Part shown: positions 41,191 to 49,851 of the stretch, in pieces
Position numbering within the stretch: the stretch's first letter is position 1
How the letters are laid out: every line of letters begins with the position of its first letter
Source of the DNA: Streptomyces qinzhouensis
GTDB taxonomy: Bacteria; Actinomycetota; Actinomycetes; Streptomycetales; Streptomycetaceae
Direction: 5' to 3'
Assembly (NCBI RefSeq): GCF_007856155.1
Contig: NZ_CP042266.1
Location: forward strand, 7,254,001-7,318,000
DNA: 64,000 nucleotides
Notes under the pieces: model-generated
The model's database searches: none
What the model saw: the letters and a program-made list of their open reading frames with translations, nothing else
Told to the model about the DNA's origin: nothing
Translations under genes and position numbers: made by a program

Positions 41191-41193
41191 AAA

Positions 41194-42333
41194 ATGGGGC
41201 ATGTAATCCGGAGGGCCACCGAGCCGGCCCTGGATGAGACGACGGTCACCGCGCTTCGGGCCGCGCTGAAGAGCACGGCCGACGAGGTAGTCCAGGCGAT
41301 CATCGACGAGGTTCCGCCATATGCCAACGCTCTTTCGGGCCGTATGGGCGGCACCATCCGCCGATCCGTCCGCACCGCCCTGGGGCACTATCTGGACCTC
41401 GCGAGCGGGAACGCCACGGGAGGCGACGCCGGTGACGCGGCCTACGAGCTGGGCCGCGGCGAGGTGCGCGACGGCCGTTCGATGGACGCCCTGCTCAGTG
41501 CCTACCGTGTCGGCGCCCGCGTGGCCTGGCGATGCCTGGCGGCGGGTGCCGTACCCGCGGGTCTGCCCGCCGCCGAGGTCGCCAGATTCGCCGAGCTGAC
41601 CTTCGCCTACATCGACGAGCTCTCCGCCGCGAGCGCCGCGGGCCACGCCGACGAACTGGCCGCCCGGGGCCGGGCCCACGAGCTCCACCTGGAACATCTG
41701 GCCCGCGACCTCCTGGCCGGCGCGAGCCCGGATGTGCTGCTGGCTTCTGCTCAACGGGCGGGGTGGCAGCCTCCGGTTTCGCTGACCGCGGTCCTGCTGC
41801 CCGCCGCCCAGGCCCGGCCCGCCTACCGCGCGCTCGACCCGAGCACCCTTGTCCTCGACGATCTGCCGGACGCCACCGGTGTGCTGCTCGTTTCCGATGC
41901 CGACCGATCGCATCTCCTGAGCCGGCTGACCGACCGCACCGCCGTCGTGGGCCCGGCCCGGCCATGGACTCGAGCGTCCGCCTCGTACGCACGAGCCGTA
42001 CGCGCGCGCTCCCTCTCCCCGGATATCCGCGACACCGAGGACCACCTGCCCGAGCTGGTGCTGAGCGCCGACGCGGACGCGTTCGCGGACCTGCGTGCCC
42101 GAGCTCTCGCACCGTTGCGGACCTTGCCGGTCGCGACGGCACGGCGGCTGGAGGAGACGTTGCGGGCGTGGCTGCTGCACCAGGGCAGACGGGACGAGGT
42201 GGCGGCGGCGTTGTTCGTCCATCCCCAGACGGTCCGGTACCGGATGTCGCAGCTGCGGGAGCTGTTTCCGGATCTCGCATCGCCGCACCGGGTCCTTGAA
42301 CTGACGCTGGCGGTCGGTCTTCGGGCCGGCTGA
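41194..42333 (+). CDS. PucR/CdaR-type helix-turn-helix regulator
   Basis: A 379-residue protein with an N-terminal RsbR/PAS-like helical region (about 1-170), a middle GGDEF-like remnant and a C-terminal PucR HTH (about 310-375, EETLRAWLLHQGRRDEVAAA, HPQTVRYRMSQL). Such proteins are common partners of Streptomyces desaturase operons. Being divergent from the desaturase/reductase pair with a palindrome between, it likely controls membrane lipid unsaturation and itself. ATG 41194 has AGGGA 7 bases upstream. Confidence 0.85.
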   Translation: MGHVIRRATEPALDETTVTALRAALKSTADEVVQAIIDEVPPYANALSGRMGGTIRRSVRTALGHYLDLASGNATGGDAGDAAYELGRGEVRDGRSMDALLSAYRVGARVAWRCLAAGAVPAGLPAAEVARFAELTFAYIDELSAASAAGHADELAARGRAHELHLEHLARDLLAGASPDVLLASAQRAGWQPPVSLTAVLLPAAQARPAYRALDPSTLVLDDLPDATGVLLVSDADRSHLLSRLTDRTAVVGPARPWTRASASYARAVRARSLSPDIRDTEDHLPELVLSADADAFADLRARALAPLRTLPVATARRLEETLRAWLLHQGRRDEVAAALFVHPQTVRYRMSQLRELFPDLASPHRVLELTLAVGLRAG

Positions 42334-42538
42334 CGCGTCCTTCGGCCGTCCGCTCCGGAGTGACGGCCCCCTCGTGCCAACGTCAGTGCATAGACGCCTA
42401 CCGGCCGTTCATGATCACAGCCGGGCGAGCGGACCGCCGGCTCCTCCACCAGGAGAAGGGGATCCGCCCCTGTTCGCCGGCTGTCTCGCCGTGGCTGCAC
42501 CGGGCCGCAGAGCCTTCTTCGACGGGGAGCGGCGCCTG

Positions 42539-43135
42539 TCACGGCAGCTGGTTGAACGCCTGGTCGGCATCGGCTACGGCCTCAGGGTGGACGTCGTGGG
42601 CGGTGCGCCCGTCGGCGATCCTCTGCCAGTTGGTCCGGGCGAGCACCCGTTGGACCGCGAGTACCTGCGCGGCCAGCAGATGTGCCCGGATGCCTTCGCC
42701 GAGGGCCTCCGCCAGTGCCTCTTCGTCCTCGAGCTGATACCGCGTGAGCCGTCCCGCCAGGCTCGGTGTGGTGAACACCAGCCGATGGAACGCCACCACC
42801 TCGGGATGATCGTTGAGACCGGTGACCGGGTCGTACCGGTCGAGCCCGGCCCGGAAGTGCCGGTGCAGCGCCGTCACCGGCTCGACGCCGGACTTACGGT
42901 CGTGTACGACCCGTGCCGCCTCGCCCTGATGGTCCGCGAATCGGTGCAGCACCAGGTCTTCCTTGGTGGGGAAGTACCGGAAGAGGGTCGGCTTGGAGAT
43001 CTCGGCCGCCGCGGCGATGTCGTTGACCGAGACGCGGTCGAAGCCGTGCTCCAGGAACAGCGAGACGGCCGCGTCGCCGATGGCGTCGCGCGTCCGCTCC
43101 TTCTTGCGGGCTCGCAGTCCCGTCGGCTCGCTCAT
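42539..43135 (-). CDS. TetR-family repressor
   Basis: A 198-residue TetR protein; the N-terminal HTH (KERTRDAIGDAAVSLFLEHG, ISKPTLFRYFPTKEDL) is unmistakable. The start MSEPTGLRARKK is chosen because the HTH begins at residue 10; the frame stays open far upstream through antisense sequence of the next gene, which I reject. It is divergent from the NmrA-like gene with GTAAC repeats between them, so it probably represses that gene and itself. Confidence 0.92.
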   Translation of the reverse strand: MSEPTGLRARKKERTRDAIGDAAVSLFLEHGFDRVSVNDIAAAAEISKPTLFRYFPTKEDLVLHRFADHQGEAARVVHDRKSGVEPVTALHRHFRAGLDRYDPVTGLNDHPEVVAFHRLVFTTPSLAGRLTRYQLEDEEALAEALGEGIRAHLLAAQVLAVQRVLARTNWQRIADGRTAHDVHPEAVADADQAFNQLP

Positions 43136-43144
43136 CCGACCACC

Positions 43145-43183
43145 GTAACATTCGTAACCAGGTTGTATTTGTAACCGAGTAAC
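43145..43183. promoter_or_regulatory. GTAAC-repeat operator between TetR and NmrA-like genes
   Basis: Four GTAAC pentamers at 43145, 43154, 43171 and 43179 with a GGTTG in the middle form the near-palindrome GTAACC-A-GGTTGT (43154-43166). It fills the 54-bp divergent gap, where a TetR operator is expected. The AT-rich composition contrasts with its flanks. Confidence 0.45.
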
Positions 43184-43189
43184 GTTTTC

Positions 43190-44077
43190 ATGGGTGGTAT
43201 GAATCCGATGGACATTCCTCCCGTGCTCGTCACCGGGGCGACGGGCCGGGTCGGCCGTATCGTCATCGACCGACTCCTCGACGCGGGCGTACCGGTCCGT
43301 GCCCTCACCCGTCGCCCCGAGGCCGCGGCGACGCTGCCGGCGAAGGTCGAGGTCTTCGCCGGTGACCTCACTGTGCCGGAGTCGCTCGACCCGGCGTTGA
43401 GGGGCGCCGGTGCGGTCTTCCTCGTCTGGACCGCCCCACCTCGGACCGCGGAAGCAGTCGTCGAGCGGCTGGCAGCCCATGTGCGGCGGGTCGTCTTCCT
43501 CTCCTCCCCGCATCGGACACCGCATCCCTTCTTCCAGCAGCCCAATCCCATGGCGGTGCTGCACGCCGACATCGAGCGGCTCATCGCGGCCACCGGACTC
43601 GAGTCGACGATCATCCGGCCGGGGATGTTCGCGTCGAACTCGCTGGCCTGGTGGGCGCCCGCGATCCGGTCCTGCGAAGTCGTCCGGTGGCCTTACGGCG
43701 CTGCCGAGTCGGCACCGGTCGACGACCGCGACATCGCGGCCGTCGCGGCGCGGACGCTCTGTCAGGGCGGATACATCGGAGGCGACTATGTGCTCACGGG
43801 CCCCGAATCGCTGACCCAGGCCGCGCAGGTGGGCGTCATCGGTGACGCCCTGGGGCGCCGGATCGCCTTCGAGGAGCTGACGCCGGACGAGTTCCGAAGT
43901 CTGTGGGAGGGTACGGTGCCCGGCTCGGCCGTCGACATGCTGCTCGCCGCGTGGAGTGCGGCGGTCGGACGGCCCGCGTACCTCACCACCGCGGTGGCCG
44001 ACATCCTCGGGACGACGCCGCGAACGTATCGCCAGTGGGCCGTTGACCACGCCATCGCGTTCACGAAGGGTTCGTAA
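43190..44077 (+). CDS. NmrA-like NAD(P)-binding protein (atypical SDR)
   Basis: A 295-residue Rossmann protein with VLVTGATGRVGRIVIDRLL at the N terminus, RRVVFLSSPHRT, and a downstream IIRPGMFASN segment, the pattern of NmrA/HSCARG-type atypical SDRs that often lack a catalytic Tyr-Lys pair and act as redox sensors or azo/quinone reductases. Three ATGs (43190, 43199, 43208) are possible; GGGTGG precedes the second. It is divergent from TetR. The substrate is unknown. Confidence 0.85.
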   Translation: MGGMNPMDIPPVLVTGATGRVGRIVIDRLLDAGVPVRALTRRPEAAATLPAKVEVFAGDLTVPESLDPALRGAGAVFLVWTAPPRTAEAVVERLAAHVRRVVFLSSPHRTPHPFFQQPNPMAVLHADIERLIAATGLESTIIRPGMFASNSLAWWAPAIRSCEVVRWPYGAAESAPVDDRDIAAVAARTLCQGGYIGGDYVLTGPESLTQAAQVGVIGDALGRRIAFEELTPDEFRSLWEGTVPGSAVDMLLAAWSAAVGRPAYLTTAVADILGTTPRTYRQWAVDHAIAFTKGS

Positions 44078-44415
44078 CAGCGTCGACCGCGACCGCGACC
44101 TGCGCCCCAGGCCGCAGTCCTCGGTCCGCCCTCGCCCCCCGGAACGTGCCGACGAACGACCCGTCGAAGGCCGGGGGAGGCGCGCGGCAACCGGTGCGCG
44201 CCCCGCGATGTTCGGCCAAACCCGGGCCAGGGGCATAACAGTGAGCAGTCGGGCCAATGCTATCTGTGTTCGCCGGTCCGGTCCCCTCGGCCGGGTCCCC
44301 GCCCACCTCCAGCGGAGCGTCCGTGAGCAACAACCCGGTAGCGCCCTCCACCAAGGCCCTGTCTCCGTTCTCCCCACCCACTCCGAAGAAGCCGTCTACC
44401 GGAAAAAGAGGCGCG
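44078..44415. other. 338-bp gap between NmrA-like gene and the next ORF
   Basis: No convincing gene, repeat or promoter was seen. A frame continuous with the downstream hypothetical gene is open from 44257 but begins without a ribosome site and has a Ser/Pro-rich, non-family sequence. Confidence 0.4.
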
Positions 44416-44910
44416 ATGTCCCTCGACCTGACCGAACTGACCCGCATCGGCCATGCCCTCGAGGAGGCACGGTCCCTCCTGGAAGCCGACTGCGCACGCC
44501 TCGAGAAGCAGTACGGCCCGTCACCGCACGGAGATGTCTCCGCTGGAAGCCCGGAACAGACACTGCGCGGAATCAGGGAGATGTCCAGCGGTGTGTCCGG
44601 CGCCCTCGAAAGGGTCGTGCTGGCCGCCGGCTACTCCGCACTCGGCTTCCACCATCGAGCCGATCGCAAGCTTCAATCGGCACGGATGAAGCCCGCGTCC
44701 GTCCCGTCCGGAGCGGACCGCATGGCCCGCCCTCTCGGCGAAGCCACCACGCGGGCACTGGAATTGATCCGAGACCTCGACTTCTTCCCCGACGAGACCG
44801 CGCTGGCAATCGACGTCGCCCTCGCCGCGCCTCAGGCGACGTATCCACCGGCGGACTGGGACGCCTACGCACGCGAACAGCAGTGGCGCTCCCAGTCCGA
44901 CCGGCCCTGA
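44416..44910 (+). CDS. Hypothetical 164-residue helical protein
   Basis: Not recognised. MSLDLTELTRIGHALEEARS starts after a good AAAGAGG site 4 bases upstream. The sequence is mostly amphipathic helix, with an early E/L-rich segment, a Ser/Gly loop and a tail with WDAYAREQQWRSQSDRP. It has no signal peptide, membrane helix or metal motif. Codon use is normal for the window. It stands alone between NmrA-like and multicopper oxidase genes and gives no functional clue. Confidence 0.6.
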   Translation: MSLDLTELTRIGHALEEARSLLEADCARLEKQYGPSPHGDVSAGSPEQTLRGIREMSSGVSGALERVVLAAGYSALGFHHRADRKLQSARMKPASVPSGADRMARPLGEATTRALELIRDLDFFPDETALAIDVALAAPQATYPPADWDAYAREQQWRSQSDRP

Positions 44911-45131
44911 CCGACCTCTCCGCCGGGACCGCATGTCCACCCATCCGGTCCCGGCGCATCCAGTCGCATTCTTGAAGCATCCCGGCCCCGGCCCGGCTCC
45001 TCGTCACCGACGACGTCCGCCGGCGTCCTGGGGGGAATCCCTCCGGAAGCCGCAACTTCCTTTGGGACAACGGCGGGTGGCTATGCCGCCGGGTGGACCG
45101 GCTTCCGGGCGCTGGGTGGCCGCATCCCCCG

Positions 45132-46574
45132 TCAGGCGATCTTCATCGTCGCCATCATGCCCATCGCGGAGTGGTCGAGCATGTGGCAGTGGTACACGAA
45201 CTCCCCCGCATAGGTGTCGAAGGTCGCCTGGAGTTTCACGGTCTCACCCGGCATCACGGCCACGGTGTCCTTGAGGCCCGACTCGGCCGGGCCGGGGGCC
45301 ACCCCGTTCCGTTCGATCACTCGGAACTGCACCAGATGCATATGGAAGTTGTGCGGCGCGAGGGTGTTGGCGTTGGTGACCGTCCAGATCTCACTGGCAC
45401 CGAATCGGACGTGCGCATCGACTCGATGATGGTCATAGACCTTGTCGTCCATGTAGGCCTGGGGGGAAGGCCTGCCGTCCTCGTCCATCCGCATCACGAT
45501 GGTGCGGTGAGCCGTGGCCGTCGGCAGGGGAGGAAGAGTGCGCAGCACGGAGGGGATGGAGCTGGGGTCGGCGGCGGTACGTGTCACGTCGAAGCGCATG
45601 ACCTGTTCGGCCGAGCCGTTGCTCGCGACGCTCTCCAGGAAGACCTGCGAGCCGATCGGGTAGCCCGAGAAGTCGATGACGACATCGGCACGCTCGCCGG
45701 AAGTGATGAAGAGCGACTGTGTGACGTGCGGAGCGGGCAGAAGTCCGCCGTCCGAGCCGATCTGGACCATGCCGGCGCCGCCTGAGAGGCGGAGGGTGAA
45801 GAAGCGCATGTTGGAGGTATTGGCGAGGCGGAATCGGTACTTGCGCGCGGCGACCTGGAAGTACGGGTAGGGCACGCCGTTGGTCAGCAGGGTGGTCCTG
45901 GCGCGGTCTCCCATGGTGTAAACGAGTTGGCCCGCGGCGTCGAAGCGCGCGTCACGCAGTTGAATCACCACGTCGTACGCGCCCTTGGGCAGCGGTAGGT
46001 CGTCCTCGATATCGTCGGATATGAGATAGCTGCCCTGCAGTCCGCGATAGACGTTCTCCGACTCCAGGTGGTGCGCGTGGTCGTGATACCAGAGCGAGGC
46101 GTGCGGCTGCCTGTTGGGATAGGTGTATATACGTTCGGCATTGGGTGCGATGGTGTCCATGGGACCGCCGTCGCTCTCGGGAGCCACCGAGGCGCCGTGC
46201 AGATGGCGGGCTATGGGTACGCTCAGTCCATTGCGCTGGCGGATGATGACAGGGCGGTTCTCGCGCGCCTTGATCGTCGCACCGGGGAACTGTCCGCCGT
46301 AGGTGAGCAACTGTGTGTTGAAACCCGGCAGGATCTGCTTCGTGGTGCTGATCACATTGATGTCGTATCTGTCTATCCCGCCGGCGGTGGACACCGGCTG
46401 CGCCACGGGAATTAATGGCAGGGGTGTCTGGAACGGCACGATGGGCGGGGGTGTGTTCTGGGCCGAGGTGTCATCCGAGCCGTTGGCGCTGAATACAGGG
46501 ATCAGCGAGGCCCCGGTCAAGCCTGTGGCAGCGGTGGCAATCCCTGCTCCGAGCAGACGTCGTCTGGCGACCAT
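45132..46574 (-). CDS. Tat-exported multicopper oxidase (bilirubin oxidase/CotA-like)
   Basis: A 480-residue enzyme with a twin-arginine signal (VARRRLLGAG followed by a hydrophobic stretch). Copper ligands are all present: HLHG near 123, WYHDHAHH near 163, HNFHMH near 410 and HCHMLDHSAMGM near 463 (type 1 Cys with Met axial ligand). It probably oxidises phenolics, bilirubin-like compounds or metals outside the cell and reduces oxygen to water. A TTA codon at 46413-46415 (complement), in the mature N terminus, suggests bldA-dependent late expression. ATG 46574 is preceded by a purine-rich AAGGAAAAATC site. Confidence 0.93.
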   Translation of the reverse strand: MVARRRLLGAGIATAATGLTGASLIPVFSANGSDDTSAQNTPPPIVPFQTPLPLIPVAQPVSTAGGIDRYDINVISTTKQILPGFNTQLLTYGGQFPGATIKARENRPVIIRQRNGLSVPIARHLHGASVAPESDGGPMDTIAPNAERIYTYPNRQPHASLWYHDHAHHLESENVYRGLQGSYLISDDIEDDLPLPKGAYDVVIQLRDARFDAAGQLVYTMGDRARTTLLTNGVPYPYFQVAARKYRFRLANTSNMRFFTLRLSGGAGMVQIGSDGGLLPAPHVTQSLFITSGERADVVIDFSGYPIGSQVFLESVASNGSAEQVMRFDVTRTAADPSSIPSVLRTLPPLPTATAHRTIVMRMDEDGRPSPQAYMDDKVYDHHRVDAHVRFGASEIWTVTNANTLAPHNFHMHLVQFRVIERNGVAPGPAESGLKDTVAVMPGETVKLQATFDTYAGEFVYHCHMLDHSAMGMMATMKIA

Positions 46575-47509
46575 GATTTTTCCTTAGGGGAGTTTTTGGT
46601 CCGGAAGGAACGGATGAGAAGGAGGCCGGGAGCTCGCGTAACGCGACCCGCCTTTCGTCAGGACGATGACGCCGCGGGCCGTTCACATGGACTTCGGCGG
46701 GAAGCGCCGAAGCGCCGGCGTCCAGCGCGTGCGACAGTGCATCGGTGCGGTCGAAGGGCTTCCCTCAGGGCACCGGCTGAGGCATGCTCGCCAGAGCCAC
46801 TCGTTCGCCGATGCGTTCGAGTGTGAGAGGAATGACGCCCATGGCGGACTTCAGGCGCGGATGGTGCGCCTGGGTACGGCCGCCCGGGGCCACGGCGGCG
46901 CCCGGAGCGGGTGTCCGGCAAAGGGAAGCTCGTTGACGGGAGTGGAGATCCGTATGCGGGCGTCGCTGCCCGGGTGCGGGGGCGCAGTACAGACGTGGTC
47001 ACCGAGAGGTTCATCTCCCGGGTGATGTGATCCATCTGGTCGGCGGTCGGCTCGTCACCGTCAAGAACGACCACGTACTTGTGCATATGCTCCTCAGCCG
47101 TCTCAGGGTGTGCCGTGGTCGGCGGGGATCGGGGAGGTCCGGTCGGCCCGCGTGGTGGATGCCGAGGCCCGGCGCGTTGATCAGGGCCGTGCCCACGATG
47201 CGTGGACCGCCTTGTGCGAGCGTGGATTCCGGGTGGAACCGCAGGGGAGCGAGACTTGATCCGCGCGGGACGTGGACTTCCCAGGTCGTGGCGAGGGCTC
47301 CGTGCTGACGAGGGGCCGCACCGGCCGGACCCGGGTCGTGGGGGGCCGGGGCTCCGGACACGTAGCGAGGGCAGGGACGACCTGCTGCAAGCCCGGTGTC
47401 CGGTCCCGGCTGTCCACGCGGTGCGCGAGTACCGGCGGTCGGAAGAAGGATCGATCCGGAAGGCTTCGGCCGGCGGGACCTAGGTGACCCGACCGGGTCA
47501 CGAACCTGC
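46575..47509. other. Long sparsely coding region between oxidase and endonuclease genes
   Basis: About 935 bp with no clear full-length family gene. Frames are open on both strands by GC bias alone. The only stretch with ribosome site and sensible codon bias is the minus-strand frame starting at 47086, listed separately. The DNA from 47087 to 47509 shows nothing I can name. Confidence 0.4.
46658..47086 (-). CDS. Possible small hypothetical protein
   Basis: The frame starts MHKYVVVLDGDEPTADQMDH after GAGGAG 4 bases upstream, and its first 55 codons have strong third-position GC. The rest is Arg/Pro-rich and could be read past a decayed end. No family recognised. It may be a degenerate gene. 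Confidence 0.3.
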   Translation of the reverse strand: MHKYVVVLDGDEPTADQMDHITREMNLSVTTSVLRPRTRAATPAYGSPLPSTSFPLPDTRSGRRRGPGRPYPGAPSAPEVRHGRHSSHTRTHRRTSGSGEHASAGALREALRPHRCTVARAGRRRFGASRRSPCERPAASSS

Positions 47510-48604
47510 TCAGCGAGTGGCCACCCGGAAGGTGCTGAGCACGGCCTTGTGGTCGGTCGGCCAAGTCCAGGTGGGCTCCCAGAACCTGTCCCTGCCCGAT
47601 TCCTCCACCCGCTTGTTGCGCACGATGCTGCTGGACGGACCGACGATCACGCTGTCGAGCAGGCGGATCCGCCGGTCCGGGTGGTAGAAGACGAAGTCGA
47701 TCCGGTCCCGCTCGTCGGCCTTCGGTGCCCAGGTGAGCTGACCGACGTCGGCGCCCGGGTTGTCGCTCGGCCAGGTGAAGCCCGGCCTGCGGACGGGGTC
47801 CGGGTGGATCACGCGATAGCTGTCGCGGAAACCGGCAGCCTCGATTGCCGTCGTTGTCGACCACGGGACAACGGTGCCGTTGTGGTCGAACAGGTTCCGG
47901 GTCCGGTGGTTCCAGTCCCGGTGAGAGGGCTCGTTGAAGTCGCCGGCCAGTAGTGTCAGCCGGCCCTTGGCCCGCTCCTTCGCGGCGTCCGCGAGCACCG
48001 TTCTTGTCACCTTGGTCCGTCCCGAGGCCGCATTGAGCCTTGTGATCAGGCCGACATCGGTGATCGGACCGGTCGGGATCTCGCCCCAGCCGTACTCGGA
48101 GGTCTCCAGGGGCGACGGCGTGCCGCCGCCGTAGCCACGCGGCAGATAGTTGACGTAATAGCGGTATTCCAAATGCCCGGAGTAGGCCGCGACCTCGGTT
48201 CCGTCGACCGAGACGACCGCCTTCGACCAGGACGGGAATGACGCGTACTCGATGATCGGGTAGCGCGAGATCACCGCGGGATCGACCGGGTTCCGGTTGT
48301 CGAAGTAGGTCAGCCCGCGCTCGGCGAGATCGGCCAGGAGATTCGCCACCCGCTCGGGGTTCGACTCGCTGAGCATCACCACATCCGGCCCGACCGCGGC
48401 GATGGTGTCGGCGATACCCGCCCGGCCGCCCGGCACCCGGCTGCCGCCGAGCCAGATGTTGAACTGCATCACCTTGAGCGTTCGGTGCGAGGGCCTGCGA
48501 TGCCTGCGCTCAACCCGCGGGGCGGCCTCGGCCGTTCCCATGGTCAGCACTCCCGCTCCGACGGTTGCCCCGACCATGCCGAGCAGTTCGCGACGCCTGA
48601 CCAT
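47510..48604 (-). CDS. Tat-exported endonuclease/exonuclease/phosphatase-fold enzyme
   Basis: A 364-residue protein with a Tat signal (MVRRRELLGMVGATVGAGVL). The EEP fold is shown by MQFNIWLGG near 45, SESNPE near 80, AGDFNEPSHRDWN near 223 and TDHKAVLSTF near 354, giving the metal- and phosphate-binding Asn, Glu, Asp, His residues. It is a secreted phosphodiesterase, either a DNase, a sphingomyelinase-like lipase or an inositol phosphatase; the sequence does not decide. I choose the start after GGAGG (TTACCGGAGGTCACTG); an upstream in-frame ATG at 48667 would bury the Tat signal. Confidence 0.85.
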   Translation of the reverse strand: MVRRRELLGMVGATVGAGVLTMGTAEAAPRVERRHRRPSHRTLKVMQFNIWLGGSRVPGGRAGIADTIAAVGPDVVMLSESNPERVANLLADLAERGLTYFDNRNPVDPAVISRYPIIEYASFPSWSKAVVSVDGTEVAAYSGHLEYRYYVNYLPRGYGGGTPSPLETSEYGWGEIPTGPITDVGLITRLNAASGRTKVTRTVLADAAKERAKGRLTLLAGDFNEPSHRDWNHRTRNLFDHNGTVVPWSTTTAIEAAGFRDSYRVIHPDPVRRPGFTWPSDNPGADVGQLTWAPKADERDRIDFVFYHPDRRIRLLDSVIVGPSSSIVRNKRVEESGRDRFWEPTWTWPTDHKAVLSTFRVATR

Positions 48605-48844
48605 CAGTGACCTCCGGTAATTGCCTGCATCCACGGCCCGGTCACGGTTCGAACCGGGCCAGGACACAGCGTCGAGGCCCCTCGTGTATGAGACATGAAC
48701 CCGGGCGCAACGTCGGATGTTGAATGATCAACATGGCGCCCGGGGTGGCAGTACGCTCGGGGTCCTGAGGCCGTATGGGCCCGCCGTCACCCCTTTACTC
48801 CGTTGCGAAGAGGCGAGTCCGGGTGATGTGCCCGCAGGGATGAT

Positions 48845-49255
48845 TCAGTCCAGGATCGCGGTCGCCTCGACCTCGACGAGAACGTCCGGCTCGAAGAGGT
48901 ACTCGACGCCGATCAGGGAGGCCGGAGGCATGGGAAGCCGGAGGCCGATCTCGTCGGCCACGGCCGCCACACCCGTCATGAGGTCGTCGATCTTCTCCGG
49001 GCTCCACCGGGTCACATAGAACGTCAGACGCAGTACGTCCGCGAATGACGCCCCCGCGCCCGCCAGCCCGGTGGCGGTGTTGCGCAGCGCCTGGGCGACC
49101 TGCCCGGCCAGATCGCCGGGCGCGACCCGGGACCCGTCGGCCCGGCGCGCGACCTGGCCGCTGACGTGGACATGCTTCGTCCCGGTGCCCACGGCGACGT
49201 GGTGGTACGGGACCGGCTGCGGCATGCCTTCCGGGGTGATGTGTTGAACGGTCAC
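48845..49255 (-). CDS. RidA-family enamine/imine deaminase
   Basis: A 136-residue YjgF/YER057c/UK114 protein with the family core SGQVARRADGSRVAPGDL, the conserved middle ALRNTATGLAGAG and LTFYVTRW. It hydrolyses reactive 2-aminoacrylate-type imines or has a related substrate. GTG start at 49255 with GGAGGGAGA 4 bases upstream. It is divergent from the HxlR regulator, which most likely controls it. The family-typical C-terminal Arg is replaced near FEPDVLVEVEATA, so it may not be a canonical deaminase. Confidence 0.88.
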   Translation of the reverse strand: MTVQHITPEGMPQPVPYHHVAVGTGTKHVHVSGQVARRADGSRVAPGDLAGQVAQALRNTATGLAGAGASFADVLRLTFYVTRWSPEKIDDLMTGVAAVADEIGLRLPMPPASLIGVEYLFEPDVLVEVEATAILD

Positions 49256-49272
49256 GGATTCTCCCTCCGAAG

Positions 49273-49293
49273 TAGGTATCCGTAAGCTACCTA
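49273..49293. promoter_or_regulatory. Inverted repeat operator between RidA and HxlR genes
   Basis: TAGGTA-N9-TACCTA, a perfect 6+6 inverted repeat with 15-bp centre spacing, in the 75-bp divergent gap. HxlR-type dimers bind palindromes of this kind, so it is the natural autoregulatory site. Confidence 0.6.
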
Positions 49294-49330
49294 GTGGAAG
49301 GAAGACACTTCAACGAGACCAGGTTTCGCC

Positions 49331-49705
49331 ATGGATACCGACGACGAAATCCGCATCGACGCCCCGCACCGCGAACTGCTCGACCAGATCCTCGACAAGT
49401 GGTCGCTCAGCGTCCTCAACGAGCTCTGCGAACGCCCCTGTCGCTTCAACGAACTACGCCGGGCCATCCCCCAGGTCACCCAGAAGTCGCTGACCGCGAC
49501 GCTCCGGCGACTCGAACGCAACGGCGTGATCGGGCGCGAGGTCGTCTCCACCCGGCCCGTGGCGGTGAGATACCGGATCACCCCCCTCGGCAAGACCCTC
49601 CGGCACCCCGTCGACGTGCTGCTGGCCTGGGCCGCACAGAACATGCCCGCCATCGAACGCGCACGCGAAGGCTTCGACGCGGGGGAGGAGGGGGCCGGCC
49701 TCTGA
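49331..49705 (+). CDS. HxlR-family winged-helix regulator
   Basis: A 124-residue HxlR regulator, recognised by ILDKWSLSVLNELCERPCRF, ITQ-like helix PQVTQKSLTATLRRLERNG and RVRYRIT-like wing VAVRYRITPLGKTL. Cys61-type redox control is conceivable because Cys residues occur in ELCERPCRF. It is divergent from RidA. Confidence 0.9.
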   Translation: MDTDDEIRIDAPHRELLDQILDKWSLSVLNELCERPCRFNELRRAIPQVTQKSLTATLRRLERNGVIGREVVSTRPVAVRYRITPLGKTLRHPVDVLLAWAAQNMPAIERAREGFDAGEEGAGL

Positions 49706-49851
49706 CGTTCGACCCTCCGGAGGGCCTCGCCAGTACGAGGCGACCGCATCGTCGGTGTCGACGTTCGGCCCAGCAAGCACCCCCACGACGACATGATCAT
49801 CTGCATCGCCCTTGGTGAGCGCGCTGGGCCGGGTGCGGGGTGTGGGGGCGG

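Noticed and set aside
42539..44377. 612-codon extension of the TetR frame
   Set aside because: The extension is antisense to the NmrA-like gene; the HTH begins at residue 10 from the chosen start.
46666..47025. Plus-strand open frame in the gap after the oxidase
   Set aside because: No ribosome site and a Gly/Arg-rich composition typical of antisense frames; the opposite strand has the better, though weak, candidate.
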